Origin: Escallonia rubra
Taxonomy: Eukaryota; Streptophyta; Magnoliopsida; Escalloniales; Escalloniaceae
Reading direction: 5' to 3'
Assembly (NCBI GenBank): GCA_033065855.1
Contig: JAVXUO010000326.1
Coordinates: 1-64,000, forward strand
Length of the DNA stretch: 64,000 nucleotides
The position numbers were made by a program, and so were the translations under genes. This document shows, piece by piece, positions 1 to 10,964 of this stretch (within the stretch, counting starts at the first letter, position 1; every line of letters starts with the position of its first letter). The notes beneath the pieces were generated by a model. It ran no database searches and had not been told where the DNA came from. It saw only the letters and a list, made by a program, of their open reading frames with translations.

Positions 1-668
1 CCCTAATTGAACCTTAAATTGAATGCCCTAATCAAACGAACCCTAAATTGAATGCCCCAAATCAACCGAACCCTAAATTGAATCAATAGAACCCCCAAAC
101 TGAACCCTAAATTGAAGTAATTGAACCCTAATTAAACCCTAAATTGAATGCCCTAATCGAATCGAACCCTAAATTAAACTAATTGAACCCCTAATTGAAT
201 GCCCTAATCCAACCGAACCCTAAATTGAACTAATTGAACCCTAAATGCCCCAAATCAACCGAACCCTAAATTGAATCAATAGAACCTCCTAATTGAACCC
301 TAAATTGAAGTAATTGAACCCTAAATTGAATGCCCTAATTGAATCGAACCCTAAATTAAACTAATTGAACCCCTAATTAAACCCTAAATTGATTGCCCTA
401 ATCCAACCGAACCCTAATTGAACCTTAAATTGAATGCCCTAATCCAACCGAACCCTAAATTGAACTAATTGAACCCTAAATTGAATGCCCCAAATCAACC
501 GAACCCTAAATTGAATCAATAAAACCCCCTAATTGAACCCTAAATTGAAGTAATTGAACCCTAATTAAACCCTAAATTGAATGCCCTAATCGAACCGAAC
601 CCTAAATTAAACTAATTGAACCCTAAATTGAATGCCCTAATACAATCGAACCCTAAATTGAAATAATT
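1..668. repeat. degenerate telomere-like CCCTAAA repeat block
   Basis: The block consists almost entirely of CCCTAAA or CCCTAAT motifs joined by short AT-rich linkers such as TTGAATG and AATTGAA. A higher-order unit is visible: the string CCCCAAATCAACCGAACCC recurs at about 55, 248 and 488, so the larger period is irregular, roughly 190-240 bp. CCCTAAA is the plant telomere unit, but the spacing here is not the 7-bp head-to-tail array of a true telomere. It is better read as a subterminal or internal satellite, perhaps belonging to the CACTA element on its right. Confidence 0.75.
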
Positions 669-729
669 CAAGCGCATCGGATATGTGAATTTTGAACAAT
701 TTTTTTCCATTTGAACATTGATCATTTGT

Positions 730-895
730 TTGATAATTTTAGGTTGTTAATTGTGCATTTGAGAATTGTGATTATTGATCGATGATTTTAGGTTATTAGC
801 TGTGCATTTGAAGTAATTGCGATTATTAATTGATGATTTTAGGTTGTTAATTGATGATTTTAGATTGTTAATTGTGCATTGAGCATTTGAGATAT
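730..895. repeat. short tandem repeat, GATTTTAGGTTGTTAATTG type
   Basis: Three to four imperfect copies of a roughly 60-bp unit containing GATTTTAGGTTGTTAATTG and GTGCATTTGAG follow one another. No coding potential is seen here. Confidence 0.6.
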
Positions 896-979
896 TGAGA
901 TTATTGACGGAGGATGGGACCCAATTGGATTGAATGTGTGATTTTTGTTAATTTTTATTGCATTGAGCATTTGAGAATT

Positions 980-1507
980 GAGATTGTTGACGGAGGATGG
1001 ACCCAATTGGATTGAGATACCTGTTAGTTAGCGCAGACACGGACACCACGTCTGATCGACGGTGTCCGACATTTAAAAAACAAATTAACGTATGCCGATG
1101 TGTCTGGAGGTGCGTGTCGGTGGGCGTCGGACACGTGTCCGGAGGTGTCGGACACGTGTCGGTATGTGTCGGACACGTGTCCGGAGGTGTCAGACACGTA
1201 TCGGACACCATATCGACACCCTATATGAGGTGTCGGAATTGAGGTTGTTGACGGAGGATGGGACCCAATTGGATTGAGATACCTGTTAGTTAGCGCAGAC
1301 ACGGACACCACGTCTGATCGACGGTGTCCGACATTTAAAAAACAAATTAACGTATGTCGATGTGTCTGGAGGTGCGTGTCGGTGGCCGTCAGACACGTGT
1401 CCGGAGGCGTCGGACACGTGTCGGTATGTGTCGGACACGTGTCCGGAGGTGTCAGACACGTATCGGACACCATATCGACACCCTATATGAGGTGTCGGAA
1501 TTGAGAT
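980..1507. repeat. 262-bp direct duplication rich in CACGTG palindromes
   Basis: Two near-identical copies lie head to tail; the string GAGATACCTGTTAGTTAGCG starts at 1014 and again at 1276, a period of 262 bp. Each copy contains repeated GTGTCGGACACGTGTCCGG-like segments that are partly self-complementary, with the core GACACGTGTC. The open frames in both strands across this block are repeats of the same few residues and are not considered genes. Confidence 0.85.
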
Positions 1508-1589
1508 TGTTGAATGTGCATTAAATTTAGGTTAGTTAGGTTAATGCGACATTTTTAGCATGCACCCCCTGGAATCTCATCGTGGCTCC

Positions 1590-2420
1590 AACACTGGCTA
1601 TAATTAGCCCTAATTAGTCCTGATTAACAATATTTTAGTAAATCAATTAACCCTAATTAGCTCTAACGAGCCTAATTAGTTTTAATTAACCCTAAGAACC
1701 TAATGAAAATCAAATTAGCTGTAATTACCCCAAATTAGCCCAAATGAACCCAATTATGCGCATATTGATTATAGTTAGCCTAATTAGTCATAATTTGCAC
1801 TAACATAACCCAATTAAGCCTAATTAGCGCTAGTTAGGACTAATCAACACTACTCGGCACCATTAAAACCCTAATTAGGACTAAATAACCCTAATTAGTC
1901 CTAATCAACCCTAATTAGCTATAATTATCCGAAACTAGCCCTCATTAACATTAATTAGCCCTAACATAACCCAATTAAGCCTAATTAGGACTAATATGCA
2001 CTACTCGGCACAATTAAACCCTAATTAGGACTAAATAACCCTAATTAGTCCTAATCAACCCTAATTAGCTATAATTATCCGAAACTAGCCCTCATTAACA
2101 TTAATTAGCCCTAACATAACCCAATTAAGCCCTAATTAGGACTAATCAGCACTACTCGGCACAATTAAACCCTAATTAGGACTAAATAACCCTAATTAGT
2201 CCTAATCAACCCTAATTAGCTATAATTATCCGAAACTAGCCCTCATTAACATTAATTAGCCCTAACATAACCCAATTAAGCCTAATTAGCCCTAATTAGG
2301 ACTAATCAGCACTACTCGGCACAATTAAACCCTAATTAGGACTAAATAACCCTAATTAGTCCTAATCAACCCTAATCAGCTATAATTAATACTCGTAATT
2401 AACCCTAATAACCCAGTTAG
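1590..2420. repeat. 151-160 bp tandem array of CCTAATTAG units
   Basis: The marker ACTACTCGGCAC occurs at 1849, 2000, 2151 and 2311, giving periods of 151, 151 and 160 bp. Within each unit the motifs CCCTAATTAG and GGACTAAT recur in both orientations, so the array is rich in small dyads. It lies about 0.8 kb upstream of the transposase start and resembles the subterminal repetitive region of a CACTA element, though the terminal inverted repeat itself is not seen nearby. Confidence 0.8.
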
Positions 2421-2536
2421 CCCTAATTAGCCCTTGTACATCCCATAATTACTCCATGTTGCCCAGAGATGGTTCAATTACTCGTTGTTTACAAACCCTG
2501 CCTTCTTTATATTAGTTGTTGTTTTGAGAAGTCCAT

Positions 2537-2740
2537 TGGCAACGAGATGGTTCAACTCGTTGCCAACGAATTCTATTTAATGTGGAATTGGTAACATATG
2601 TAACGATCTTTCTGCAGTTTTGATATTTTGGAAAGATTCTTGCATATCTTATCAATTTCTGAACACATGCATGCATAGAAACCCTTAGTTCCCGTTCAAA
2701 GGTACTCATTACAAAGTAATGCCTTGTAATGAGCCTTTGG
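2537..2740. repeat. two short perfect or near-perfect hairpins
   Basis: TTGGCAACGAG and CTCGTTGCCAA (about 2537-2567) form 11-bp arms around a 9-nt loop. A second hairpin near 2696-2740 pairs CTCATTACAA with TTGTAATGAG. They precede a much larger inverted repeat. Confidence 0.6.
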
Positions 2741-2760
2741 ATGTCCAGTTTGGACAGTTT

Positions 2761-3030
2761 GGAAAAGCTAATTGTTTATAAAACAGTGTTTTGACTCATG
2801 CTTTGTGTTCTATGTCGTGGATATTTGGTACACGTTCTCGTGTGTTTCTCCGGGTGCATACAGATCTGGTGTTCTAACATCCGTCAAACCTTCCTGAGCA
2901 AGGTTAGATGAATGTTAGAACACCTAATCGATGTGGTGTACTTGGAGAAATGCGGGGAGGTGCTGCCGAATTTTCCACAGACATTGGACTAAGCATGAGT
3001 TATTCACTGTTTTATAAACATGTGCTTTTC
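2761..3030. repeat. long imperfect inverted repeat upstream of the transposase
   Basis: The left arm runs from 2761 to about 2893 and the right arm from about 2897 to 3030. Matching blocks, outside to inside, are GAAAAGC and GTTTATAAAACAG, then CTCATGCTT, then GGTGTTCTAACAT, then AACCTT close to the centre near 2895. The fold would be about 270 nt long with few large loops. It sits 150-400 bp before the TNP2 start codon, so it may lie in the promoter or 5' untranslated region. It could be a small foldback insertion, or part of the CACTA element itself. Confidence 0.65.
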
Positions 3031-3175
3031 TGAATGGGATAGGACCACTACCTGTTCAAGAGTGGAGGGGAAATATGTAGACATGTTGTAACATTCATGC
3101 ATTCATATTTACATCGGCAATGCCTAATCACTGGTCATTATTGAAGGTGGTATACAGTACGATAATTCAGTCGTC

Positions 3176-6100
3176 ATGTCAGTCGATCGAAGTTGGATGA
3201 AAAGGAAGAATGCTGAAGATTTTGAGTGTCGCGTTGACGAATTTCTCGACTTCGCTTATGCGCATCCTGCACATGTTGACCTTGATAAGATAAGGTGTCC
3301 GTGCGGTAGATGTGAGTTGTTGCACTGGAGAAAAAGAATTGAAGTAAAATGGCATCTTCGTCGGTACGGTTTTATGGGTGGATACACAAGGTGGACGCAG
3401 CACGGGGAAACGATAGTATTGTCGTCCAACCCGGCTAGTCAAACTGAAGTTAGGGAGGAGGCACGATATGATTACCGAGATATGATTATGGATGCTGGGC
3501 ATGCTAATGTTGACTGGGGTAACGACAGTCCACAACCGCCGAACGAGGGGGCTCATCAGTTTTATGAGTTGTTGAGAGCTGCGGAAGAGCCGCTGTGGGA
3601 TGGAGCTCCGAAACACACACGGCTGTCTGCGGTTAGTAGGTTATTACAGTTGAAATCAGACCACGGGCTGAGTGAGAAAGGTTTTAACGAGTTTGTTACC
3701 TTAATCAAAGAAATACTGCCCGAAAGTGAAAAGCTACCGCCGTCGTACTATGACGCGAAGAAGATGATGAGGAAACTTGGGTTGAGCTATGACCGGATAG
3801 ATGCGTGCAATAACGATTGTGTATTATTCTGGAAAGAGAATAAGGATTTGTCACGGTGTCCAGTATGTGATCATTCGAGGTACAAACCGGACAAAGGGAA
3901 GAAGAAAAACATTGCATGGAAGATATTGCGATATTTCCCGGTCACACCACGGCTTCAGAGAATGTACTACTCCTCCAATACGGCTGAACATATGAGGGCT
4001 CACCGTGAGACTCGCAGCAACGATGCCGATGTGCTGACACACCCAGCTGATGGAGAGGCGTGGAAGGAGTTTGACCGCAAGCATCCAGTCTTTGCTCAGG
4101 AAGTTCGGAATGTTAGACTTGGTCTGGCAACCGATGGGTTCAACCCTTTCGGTCAGTCTACCACGCCTTACTCCTGTTGGCCTGTTATTATTGTCCCGTA
4201 CAACCTTCCACCAGGCATGTGCATGAAGAAGCCGTATATGTTCTTGTCGTTGCTTATTCCGGGGCCGAAGAGTCCCGGTAAGGACATAGATGTGTATTTA
4301 AGGCCGTTGATTGATGAGTTAAAACAGTTATGGAATCATGGAGTCGAAACATATGATGCATCCCTTAAACAAAATTTTCAGATGAGGGCTGCTTTGATGT
4401 GGACTATACATGATTTCCCCGCATTGGGAATGACGTGTGGCTGGAGCACACATGGGAAGCTAGCATGCCCTGCTTGTATGGGCGTGAACCCCGGTCATAC
4501 GTTAAAGCACGGCGGAAAGGCCTCGTGGTTCGGATGTCACCGTAAGCTTTTGCCACCGGGCCATCAGTTTCGTAGGCAGAAGGATAAATTTGACGGGACA
4601 ATCGAGCGTGAGGTTGTCACACTGGACTACCCATCTGGTGAAGAAGTACTCTCACACCTGGAGGCACTTGATACTGACATACCACACGGTAAGGGTGTGC
4701 CGGATCAGAAGATTGCAGGGTTCGGGAAAGAGCACAACTGGAGAAAATTTTGTATCTTCTGGGAGTTAGCCTACTGGAGGACGCTCGTTATCCGAAACAA
4801 CATGGATGTGATGCATATTGAGAAGAACGTTTTTGATAATGTGTTCAACACAGTGATGAATGTCAAGGGCAAATCGAAAGATCACCTTAAAGCGAGAAGG
4901 GATCTACAACAGTTGGGTGTACGCCGTGAATTGCATCCTCGGACAGTCAGTGGGAGGACCATACTTCCGAAAGCACCTTACTGTCTAGACAAGAAACAAG
5001 TGGAGAAGGTCTGTCAGTGGGTTAAGAATTTGAAGCTTCCGGATGGGTTTGCGTCCAACATATCTCGTTGTTGCAATGTATCGGAATGCAAGTTCCAAGG
5101 GATGAAGAGTCACGACTGCCACGTATTCATGGAGAGATTCATTCCTATTGCCTTCCGGGGACTGTTGCCACGGGTTGTTTGCGAGACTTTGACTGAATTA
5201 TCTCATTTCTTTCGAGATATATGCTCTTCTACGATCCGGGTGAGTAACATGGAAGTGCTTGAGAAGAACATTGTGGTGACGATTTGCAAGCTGGAGAAAA
5301 TCTTCCCACCTTCGTTCTTTGATTCAATGGAGCATCTGCCTGTTCACTTGGCATATGAAGCTAAGATGGGTGGACCCGTGCAATATCGGTGGATGTATCC
5401 CTTCGAGAGGTAATCCTTAAATTGTTACAGTTGTTCGTTTACACTTAATGCGACATCTGTTATCATTGATATTCCACCTAACTCGATTCGCTAAACTTCT
5501 AGGTTCATGTTCCATTTAAAGAAAAAAGTCCGTAATAAGGCTCGGGTTGAGGGCTCAATTGCGGAGGCTTACGTAATGGAAGAACTTGTAAACTTTTGTA
5601 GTCAATATTTCGGGCCTGATGTTGGTACAAGGTTAAATCAACTAGGCCGAAATGACCCCGGAGCAAGCACAAATTTGGAAGGGCAATTGTCAATATTCAA
5701 GCAGTCAGGTAGTCCGTTCGGCCGAACGTATACTCGATGGCTAACGGATGAAGAGTACAGTGCTGCAACAATATATGCCCTTCTAAATTGCGATGAAGTT
5801 TCGGCATTCGTTGAGTAAGTTAAAGTCTTAATTCACTTACATTGCTGTACATAATTGAAAGTGTGTGTTAAGCGAGTCAACTATATTGGTTTGCAGTGAG
5901 TTCGATGCGGAATCTTTAATCACTGATCCCGCTGGACTTGAATCTCATCGGAAATCACAATTTGTACAGTGGTTCAAAATCCGTGTAAGATTGTTTAACG
6001 AAATTATATTATGTGTTATATACAGTTCTGTGGCCAATTAGTATACTGATTTATCCTTAATTTTTACCGTCATCTACAATAGGTTCAGTCAATGGATAGA

Positions 6101-6853
6101 CCAGTGGCCTCCTGCTTGAAATTACTAGCCGAAGGCCCTAACAAACAAACATCCTGTTACGGAGGCTATATCATCAACGGGTTTAGGTTTAACGTAAAAG
6201 ATGATGACCGAACAAAACAAACCCAAAACAGTGGAGTCTTGGTCAACGGCGACTGTTATGCCGAGAATTGCATGGACTTTTACGGAGAGCTAGATGAGAT
6301 TGTTGAGCTAACATATCTGGGTTCCCAAAACCGCCTGGTAATGTTCAAGTGTACGTGGTTCGATGTCACATGCAGTAGAGGAATCCGTGTTAGCTCTCAA
6401 GGGATTGTAGATGTCAATGTCAAGTCAAGACTTGCATCAGACGAGCCCTTTGTGTTTGCTAGTCAAGCTGTACAAGTCTTTTACGCGGAGGACGTCGCCA
6501 ATCCCAAATCTCATTGGTATACAACTATCAAGTCCAAGAAATTGCCCGTGACATATGACAGTGAGCTAGACTCCTTTCAAGCCGACCAACCACGTGTCTT
6601 GTTCCCTGTTGAGGTCAACAACGAGGAGGACGATCTTCCTCTTCCAACAACACTTCTTGTGGGAGAAGAAGTCGTAGATGATGACGCGGAAGACGTGGAA
6701 AGTGTTGGAGATGATGTGACCGAGTCTACTGATGAAGAGGATGAATTAGAAGATGAAGAGGATGAATTAGAAGATGAAGAGGACGACGAGTCCCACGAAG
6801 AAGAGGGCGACGAGGAAAGTGATGAAGATGATTCGCAAACTGAAAATGATTGA
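3176..6853 (+). CDS. CACTA TNP2-type transposase (1134 aa, four exons)
   Basis: Predicted exons are 3176-5409, 5503-5814, 5897-5984 and 6083-6853. All junctions are GT-AG, the reading frame is continuous (3405 nt), and the second donor is a perfect GTAAGT. The protein begins with a transposase-associated domain (about residues 3-80, Cys-rich CPCGRC). The Tnp2 transposase core follows, with CPVCDH, HGKLACPAC and MDVMHIEKNVFDN motifs, and then a DUF4218-type region (about 620-790) spanning the first intron. A DUF4216-type region lies in exon 4 (about 930-1010). The last 65 residues or so are almost all Glu and Asp. Family knowledge: this protein cuts at the CACTA termini together with a second DNA-binding protein. 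No internal stop was found, so it may still make protein. The start was chosen as the first Met before the conserved N-terminal domain. Confidence 0.9.
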
Positions 6854-6936
6854 CTTGTAATGTTGTAACATCACGGGAAAAATGTAGTAACATTTTAGAA
6901 CTTGGTGTTTATTGATGTGTTTTTGCACATCCGTTC

Positions 6937-6961
6937 ATATATATATATATATATATATATA
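6937..6961. repeat. (TA)n microsatellite
   Basis: About twelve TA units lie between the two transposon genes, in the presumed 3' flank of the transposase. Confidence 0.9.
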
Positions 6962-7028
6962 TAGTGCCGATGATGATTTATGCCAAATTATTGTTTTTAA
7001 CGTGTTAATGTCTTTGTATATAATCTAT

Positions 7029-8648
7029 ATGAAGTCAGATATGGATAGGATACGGGCTATTCGTGGCCGGGCTGGACACCGAGCTGCTTCCTCCCCGGTG
7101 GGTCCCACCTCGTCATTGCCTACTGATGACGAGGCACAGAGTGATCGCGGACAGCCGATGGGGCCCCAGCCCCAGCCGTCACCCTAGCCCGACGCAGATT
7201 CATCCCACACGCGCGTGCATTCTCCATCTTCCGTGGGTTCTACCTCAGGTATAGTTTATAACGGTGTTTAGTACATTTTCGCTAGCCTTATATTTAAAGT
7301 ATATTTGAACTGTATTAATGTCTGTGTTTTGTAGGATCTCGACGAGGCCGTGGTCCGACACGCGGGGTACGCATCGACCCCCAGCGTAAACAGAGAGTTA
7401 CGCTCACGCAGGAGGGCCTGTAAGTACTAAAAATATCACCTCATGCCTTATGTTTAAAATTTTGGGGTGTTAATTTATATTTGAACTGTATTAATTTATT
7501 TATTTACTTCTTTGGCAGGATCCTGGAGAATCTGGCGAGGACGAAGATCGGCGTTCTTGTGAAGGGCCGATTCTTCGAGCCACGCCTGTACTGGAAGGAC
7601 TGGGATGCCGCTGCGAGGGAGGCCCTATGGGAGGAGTGGCTGGTACGGTGAAGTATTTTTTTCAGCGTTAGTAAATGTTTAATTACAGTTTGTTTTCTGG
7701 TCATAATTTGTGTTATTGAATGCCTTACAGGAGGGGTTCACGTTTGACACGCCTCAGCAGCAGGCACTGGGGCAGCAGGCCTTCTTTGCCTACATCGGCA
7801 AGAATTACCGCCGATGACTCCACGACGCACGGGACCGGGCGAAGAAGCTGCTGCCCGAGGGTGCCCCGATGACGGAGATGACGAGATATCCCCCACATTG
7901 GATATCTCACCGTGTATGGGGGGAGATGATAGATCGGTGGGCTGCGGATCCAGGCTGGGACGCCAAGAGTAAGAGCGGGGCCGAGAACAGACAGAACAGA
8001 GATCCGACGCACACGGGGGGGTCGGTGCCACACGACATCGTCCGACACATGAACGCGGTCGAGCACCCGGATCTGGAGGAGGATGAGGTCATAGCTCTGA
8101 CCTATAGTCAGACGCACGTGCGGAAGAAGGACAAGGACGAGGCGCACCGGGCGGGCGACTATATTTCAGATATTGCCCGGCGGATCGATGTGAGTCAATT
8201 TATTTAAGTTGTTAATGTTTTGTCTTTCTATCCTCAATGTCCGTTTCGTTAATTAATGCCCTAACATATCGTTAAACCACTATTTTTGTAGGCCTCGTAT
8301 GAACAGCTAAAGGGGTCCGAGCAGCAGTCCAGACAGCCATCAGCGTCCACTAGTACGGCTGCGAGTACTGGGGGGTTGAAGCGATGGCTGGATACGCCGG
8401 AGGTCGTGAATCGGCCGAAAGGCCGCATACGCGGCCTGCCTAGCACGACTGCTCGTGCCGTGATAGGAGCGTCCTCACCCCCTGCTGCCCCTCCACAGAC
8501 ACCGGCTCCTCAGCGTCAGTTGGACGACGAGGAGATCCAGCGCATTGCTACAGTGGTGGTGAGGATGATCAGGGAGCAGGGCACTGCTGGACATGCCGAG
8601 CCGGCCCCGGATCAGCAGGATCCAGATCCGAGACTCGGCGACCCCTGA
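7029..8648 (+). pseudogene. CACTA second gene, TNPA/Ptta-En-Spm-like, with two in-frame stops
   Basis: Five exons can be read: about 7029-7248, 7335-7419, 7519-7642, 7731-8189 and 8292-8648, all with GT-AG borders and compatible phases. The central part (exons 3-4) has the pattern of plant En/Spm-Ptta transposase-like proteins: a WxDW segment, then HTGGSVPHD, then a TYSQTHVRKKD segment followed by a helical stretch. The C-terminus is Pro/Gln-rich with a predicted helix (DDEEIQRIATVVVRMI). Two stops break the frame: TAG at 7185-7187 and TGA at 7815-7817. Each is one C-to-T step from a sense codon (CAG, CGA), the second within a CpG. In the family this protein binds the subterminal repeats; here it is probably not produced at full length. 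An alternative is that exon 1 ends earlier and the first stop is intronic. Confidence 0.7.
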
Positions 8649-8898
8649 TGAGCCCCTTCCCGTGCCCGTTCCTAGCTTCCCCCTGCCCCCCGCGCCTAGC
8701 TTGTACTCTTCTCCCCTCCCCTAACCGGCTGTATCCGGTTCCCGGCTTGTACATATGAGCGTTTTTTATATTAAAACATTTTTTATAATTTAATATATGC
8801 TTTTCTTTTTGTATTAATTATTGCGCGTTGTTGTTGAGAAATGAAAATTGTATTACAGGTCTGGGTAATTGAAAAATAAAAAAAAAATTAATTTTAAG

Positions 8899-9135
8899 CT
8901 TTTTAGCGACGGAATTTATTCCGTCGCTAATTTTATAAAAAGAAAATAAATTAAAATACTAAAAATATAATTAGCGATGGAATATCCGTCGCTAATTAAA
9001 AATAAATCCGTCGCAAAAAATTACATATTTAGCGACGGAGTTCAAAATTCCGTCGCTAAACTATTACTAACGGGCTTTTATACGAGGGACTTTTAGCGAC
9101 GGTGAATCCGTCGCTAATTGTTTTAGCGACGGAAT
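8899..9135. repeat. CACTA subterminal repeats, palindromic TTAGCGACGGA
   Basis: At least eight copies of TTAGCGACGGA occur in both orientations. Several form perfect palindromes, the best at 8903-8930 with 12-bp arms around a 4-nt centre. Others lie at about 8971-8994, 9030-9059 and 9092-9117. Such motifs are the usual binding sites of the second CACTA protein. Confidence 0.85.
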
Positions 9136-9138
9136 AAA

Positions 9139-9158
9139 GGCCTTTTTTTCTTGTAGTG
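9139..9158 (-). repeat. CACTA right terminal repeat
   Basis: Read on the minus strand the terminus is CACTACAAGAAAAAAAGGCC, which matches the conserved CACTA terminal pattern and fixes the right edge of the element at 9158. Confidence 0.85.
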
Positions 9159-9937
9159 CTGCTCCTCTCTTTTCATAGCTCTTCTGGGGTAGATGCGGTA
9201 GGTTTTTGCGAGACGACTTTGGCTAGCTTGGAAGGATAAATTCTACCTGCTTTGATGTCCCTCTTACCCAAACATGTATGTATGCATATTCTAGGCACCT
9301 TGTATCATTCACAGAAAAACACACAACTCAATACAAGGTAACCCTTTGAGTTCTCTGCTTCTTTTCCTTCATTCTGTGTTTATACACAACAACATTAACA
9401 TGGGTATTCTACATACCTCCACAAATCTTACCATGGAAATATTCTTTAAAAAAAACTCTGCCAAGAGCAGTCTATACTTTGGCGGCTAACTTCAATCAGC
9501 TACACCCTGAAGAGAAGCTAACAATTTCTAACTCACCTTAAATCTTTGGCATTCTTTTTTTATCTGGGTGTTCTTAACATGGCCAATTGGCATAAGGATT
9601 GTTGTGATCTTGAGCTAGCCCCTAAAAAGCATCCTTCTTCCTAGACCAATAACAAACCAGGCAGTGACTGTACTTCTTAAAGAGTGGACAAATCCGATAA
9701 TAAATAATCTTAACCCTACCCAAGAAAAGATTGATGCCAAGGAAAGTGGGTTCGTACTTACGTGGAGGTGCCACAAAGGCTGCAGTCCGTGTCAGCTTCC
9801 AAGTATGCAAAGTGAGAGACAGGAAGGACGGAGTAAGGGCTGAGAGCAAGGCTTCCCAGACAGGCCGTGAGGAATGGCAGTGCTGCGAAGGCAAAGCTAA
9901 GACGAACAGGGCCGGCAGTCGATTGGTCCAAGTCAAG
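9159..9937. other. unassigned spacer
   Basis: No recognisable gene. A minus-strand open stretch of about 104 codons (9622-9936) contains no family motif I know, and its codon pattern gives no support either way. The stretch is the presumed host sequence between the CACTA terminus and the next LTR. Confidence 0.4.
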
Positions 9938-10073
9938 GTCCGATGTTACGATCTTAAGTTATGTCCAATTTTGTGTTTCTCTCTCTAGAATCCAAAAGCT
10001 CTCCAATTCTAGAGTGAGAAAGTGATTTTTGTGAGAATGAAGAAGAAGTGCTTTTTTGAGTTGTAAAGTTCAC

Positions 10074-10081
10074 TATTTATA
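10074..10081 (-). promoter_or_regulatory. TATA box of the LTR
   Basis: TATAAATA on the minus strand is followed downstream by a pyrimidine/adenine-rich leader-like sequence. It lies immediately downstream (in transcription sense) of the tandem arrays. Confidence 0.55.
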
Positions 10082-10504
10082 GAAAACAATGTGCTTATGT
10101 CATAAAGTGCCACATGTCGTCCCCCGGGAGTGACACGTCACCAGGGGTCCCAAAATACCGGTTCTCCGTTGGACTGCCGGTTCCCAAATTTGCGTTGCCT
10201 GCCTCGCACAGCGTCGCTCTGCCTGTCTGAGAAGACTGACCATACCATGACGGCATGGTCAGAGTAAACCCGTTGCCCCAGCCACCAATCCAAGCCCTTA
10301 CTGAATCCCATGAGGTGCGTCAAGAGACGCGCAGATAACCTGACAGTGGTGAGGGTTACCCCTGTAGCCAACTGCCAGGCGGACTAGGCGCGATGCCTTC
10401 CAATAACCTGTTCCCGTCCCGGAATGACCCGGGGGTCATTGCCCTGGTGGTGTCGAAGATCGATAGTAACATGAGCGGACATGGTCGCAGCTCAGTGCTC
10501 CAAG

Positions 10505-10912
10505 TCTGTGGCGAGGGGTCCTTGTGTCGGAGCCCCCTGTAACTGTGACGGCGATGGCTATGAGGTTGTGAGCCCATCCCGGTACGAGGGTGGAAGCCCC
10601 CTTGTGATTGAGACGGCGATGGCTATAAGGTTGTGAGCCCATCCCGGTACGAGGCCGAAGCCCCCTTGTGATTGAGACGGCGATGGCTATAAGGTTGTGA
10701 GCCCATCCCGGTACGAGGCTGAAGCCCCCCTTTTGATTGAGACGGCGATGGCTATAAGGTTGTGAGCCCATCCCGGTACGAGGCCGAAGCCCCCATTTTG
10801 ATTGAGACGGCGATGGCTATAAGGTTGTGAGCCCATCCCGGTACGAGGCCGAAGCCCCCCTTGTGATTGAGACGGCGATGGCTATAAGGTTGTGAGCCCA
10901 TCCCGGTAGCAT
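10505..10912. repeat. 65-bp tandem array, six copies
   Basis: The string GCCCATCCCGGTA starts at 10572, 10637, 10701, 10766, 10831 and 10896, a period of 64-65 bp. Each unit contains GAGACGGCGATGGCTATAAGG. Both strands have open frames across it, which is expected for a period near a multiple of three and does not indicate a gene. Confidence 0.9.
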
Positions 10913-10964
10913 GCAACATGATTGTGACGCATGAGCGTGGTGCTTATAGCACGAGACAATACCT

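Larger units (their letters stand above)
1..9158 (+). mobile_element. CACTA (En/Spm) DNA transposon, right end complete, left end not seen
   Basis: The right terminus ends in TTTTTTTCTTGTAGTG at 9158, the inverse of the CACTACAAGAAA terminal repeat of plant CACTA elements. It is preceded by palindromic TTAGCGACGGA subterminal repeats. Inside are a TNP2-type transposase gene and a second gene of TNPA/Ptta type, both on the plus strand, which is the usual pair and order. No CACTACAAG string was found between 1 and 3176, so the left end is either before the window or lost; the extent given is therefore a minimum. The base triplet after the terminus is CTG. Confidence 0.8.

Noticed and set aside
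1..668. A true chromosome end
   Set aside because: Motifs are degenerate and irregularly spaced, unlike a 7-bp CCCTAAA array, and the block is followed by transposon sequence.
1849..2322. CACTACTCGGCAC as a left CACTA terminal repeat
   Set aside because: It is repeated four times inside an array and does not match CACTACAAGAAAA; it cannot be a unique element end.
9622..9936. 104-codon minus-strand frame as a host gene
   Set aside because: No recognisable domain and no neighbouring exons that fit; kept only as part of an unassigned spacer.
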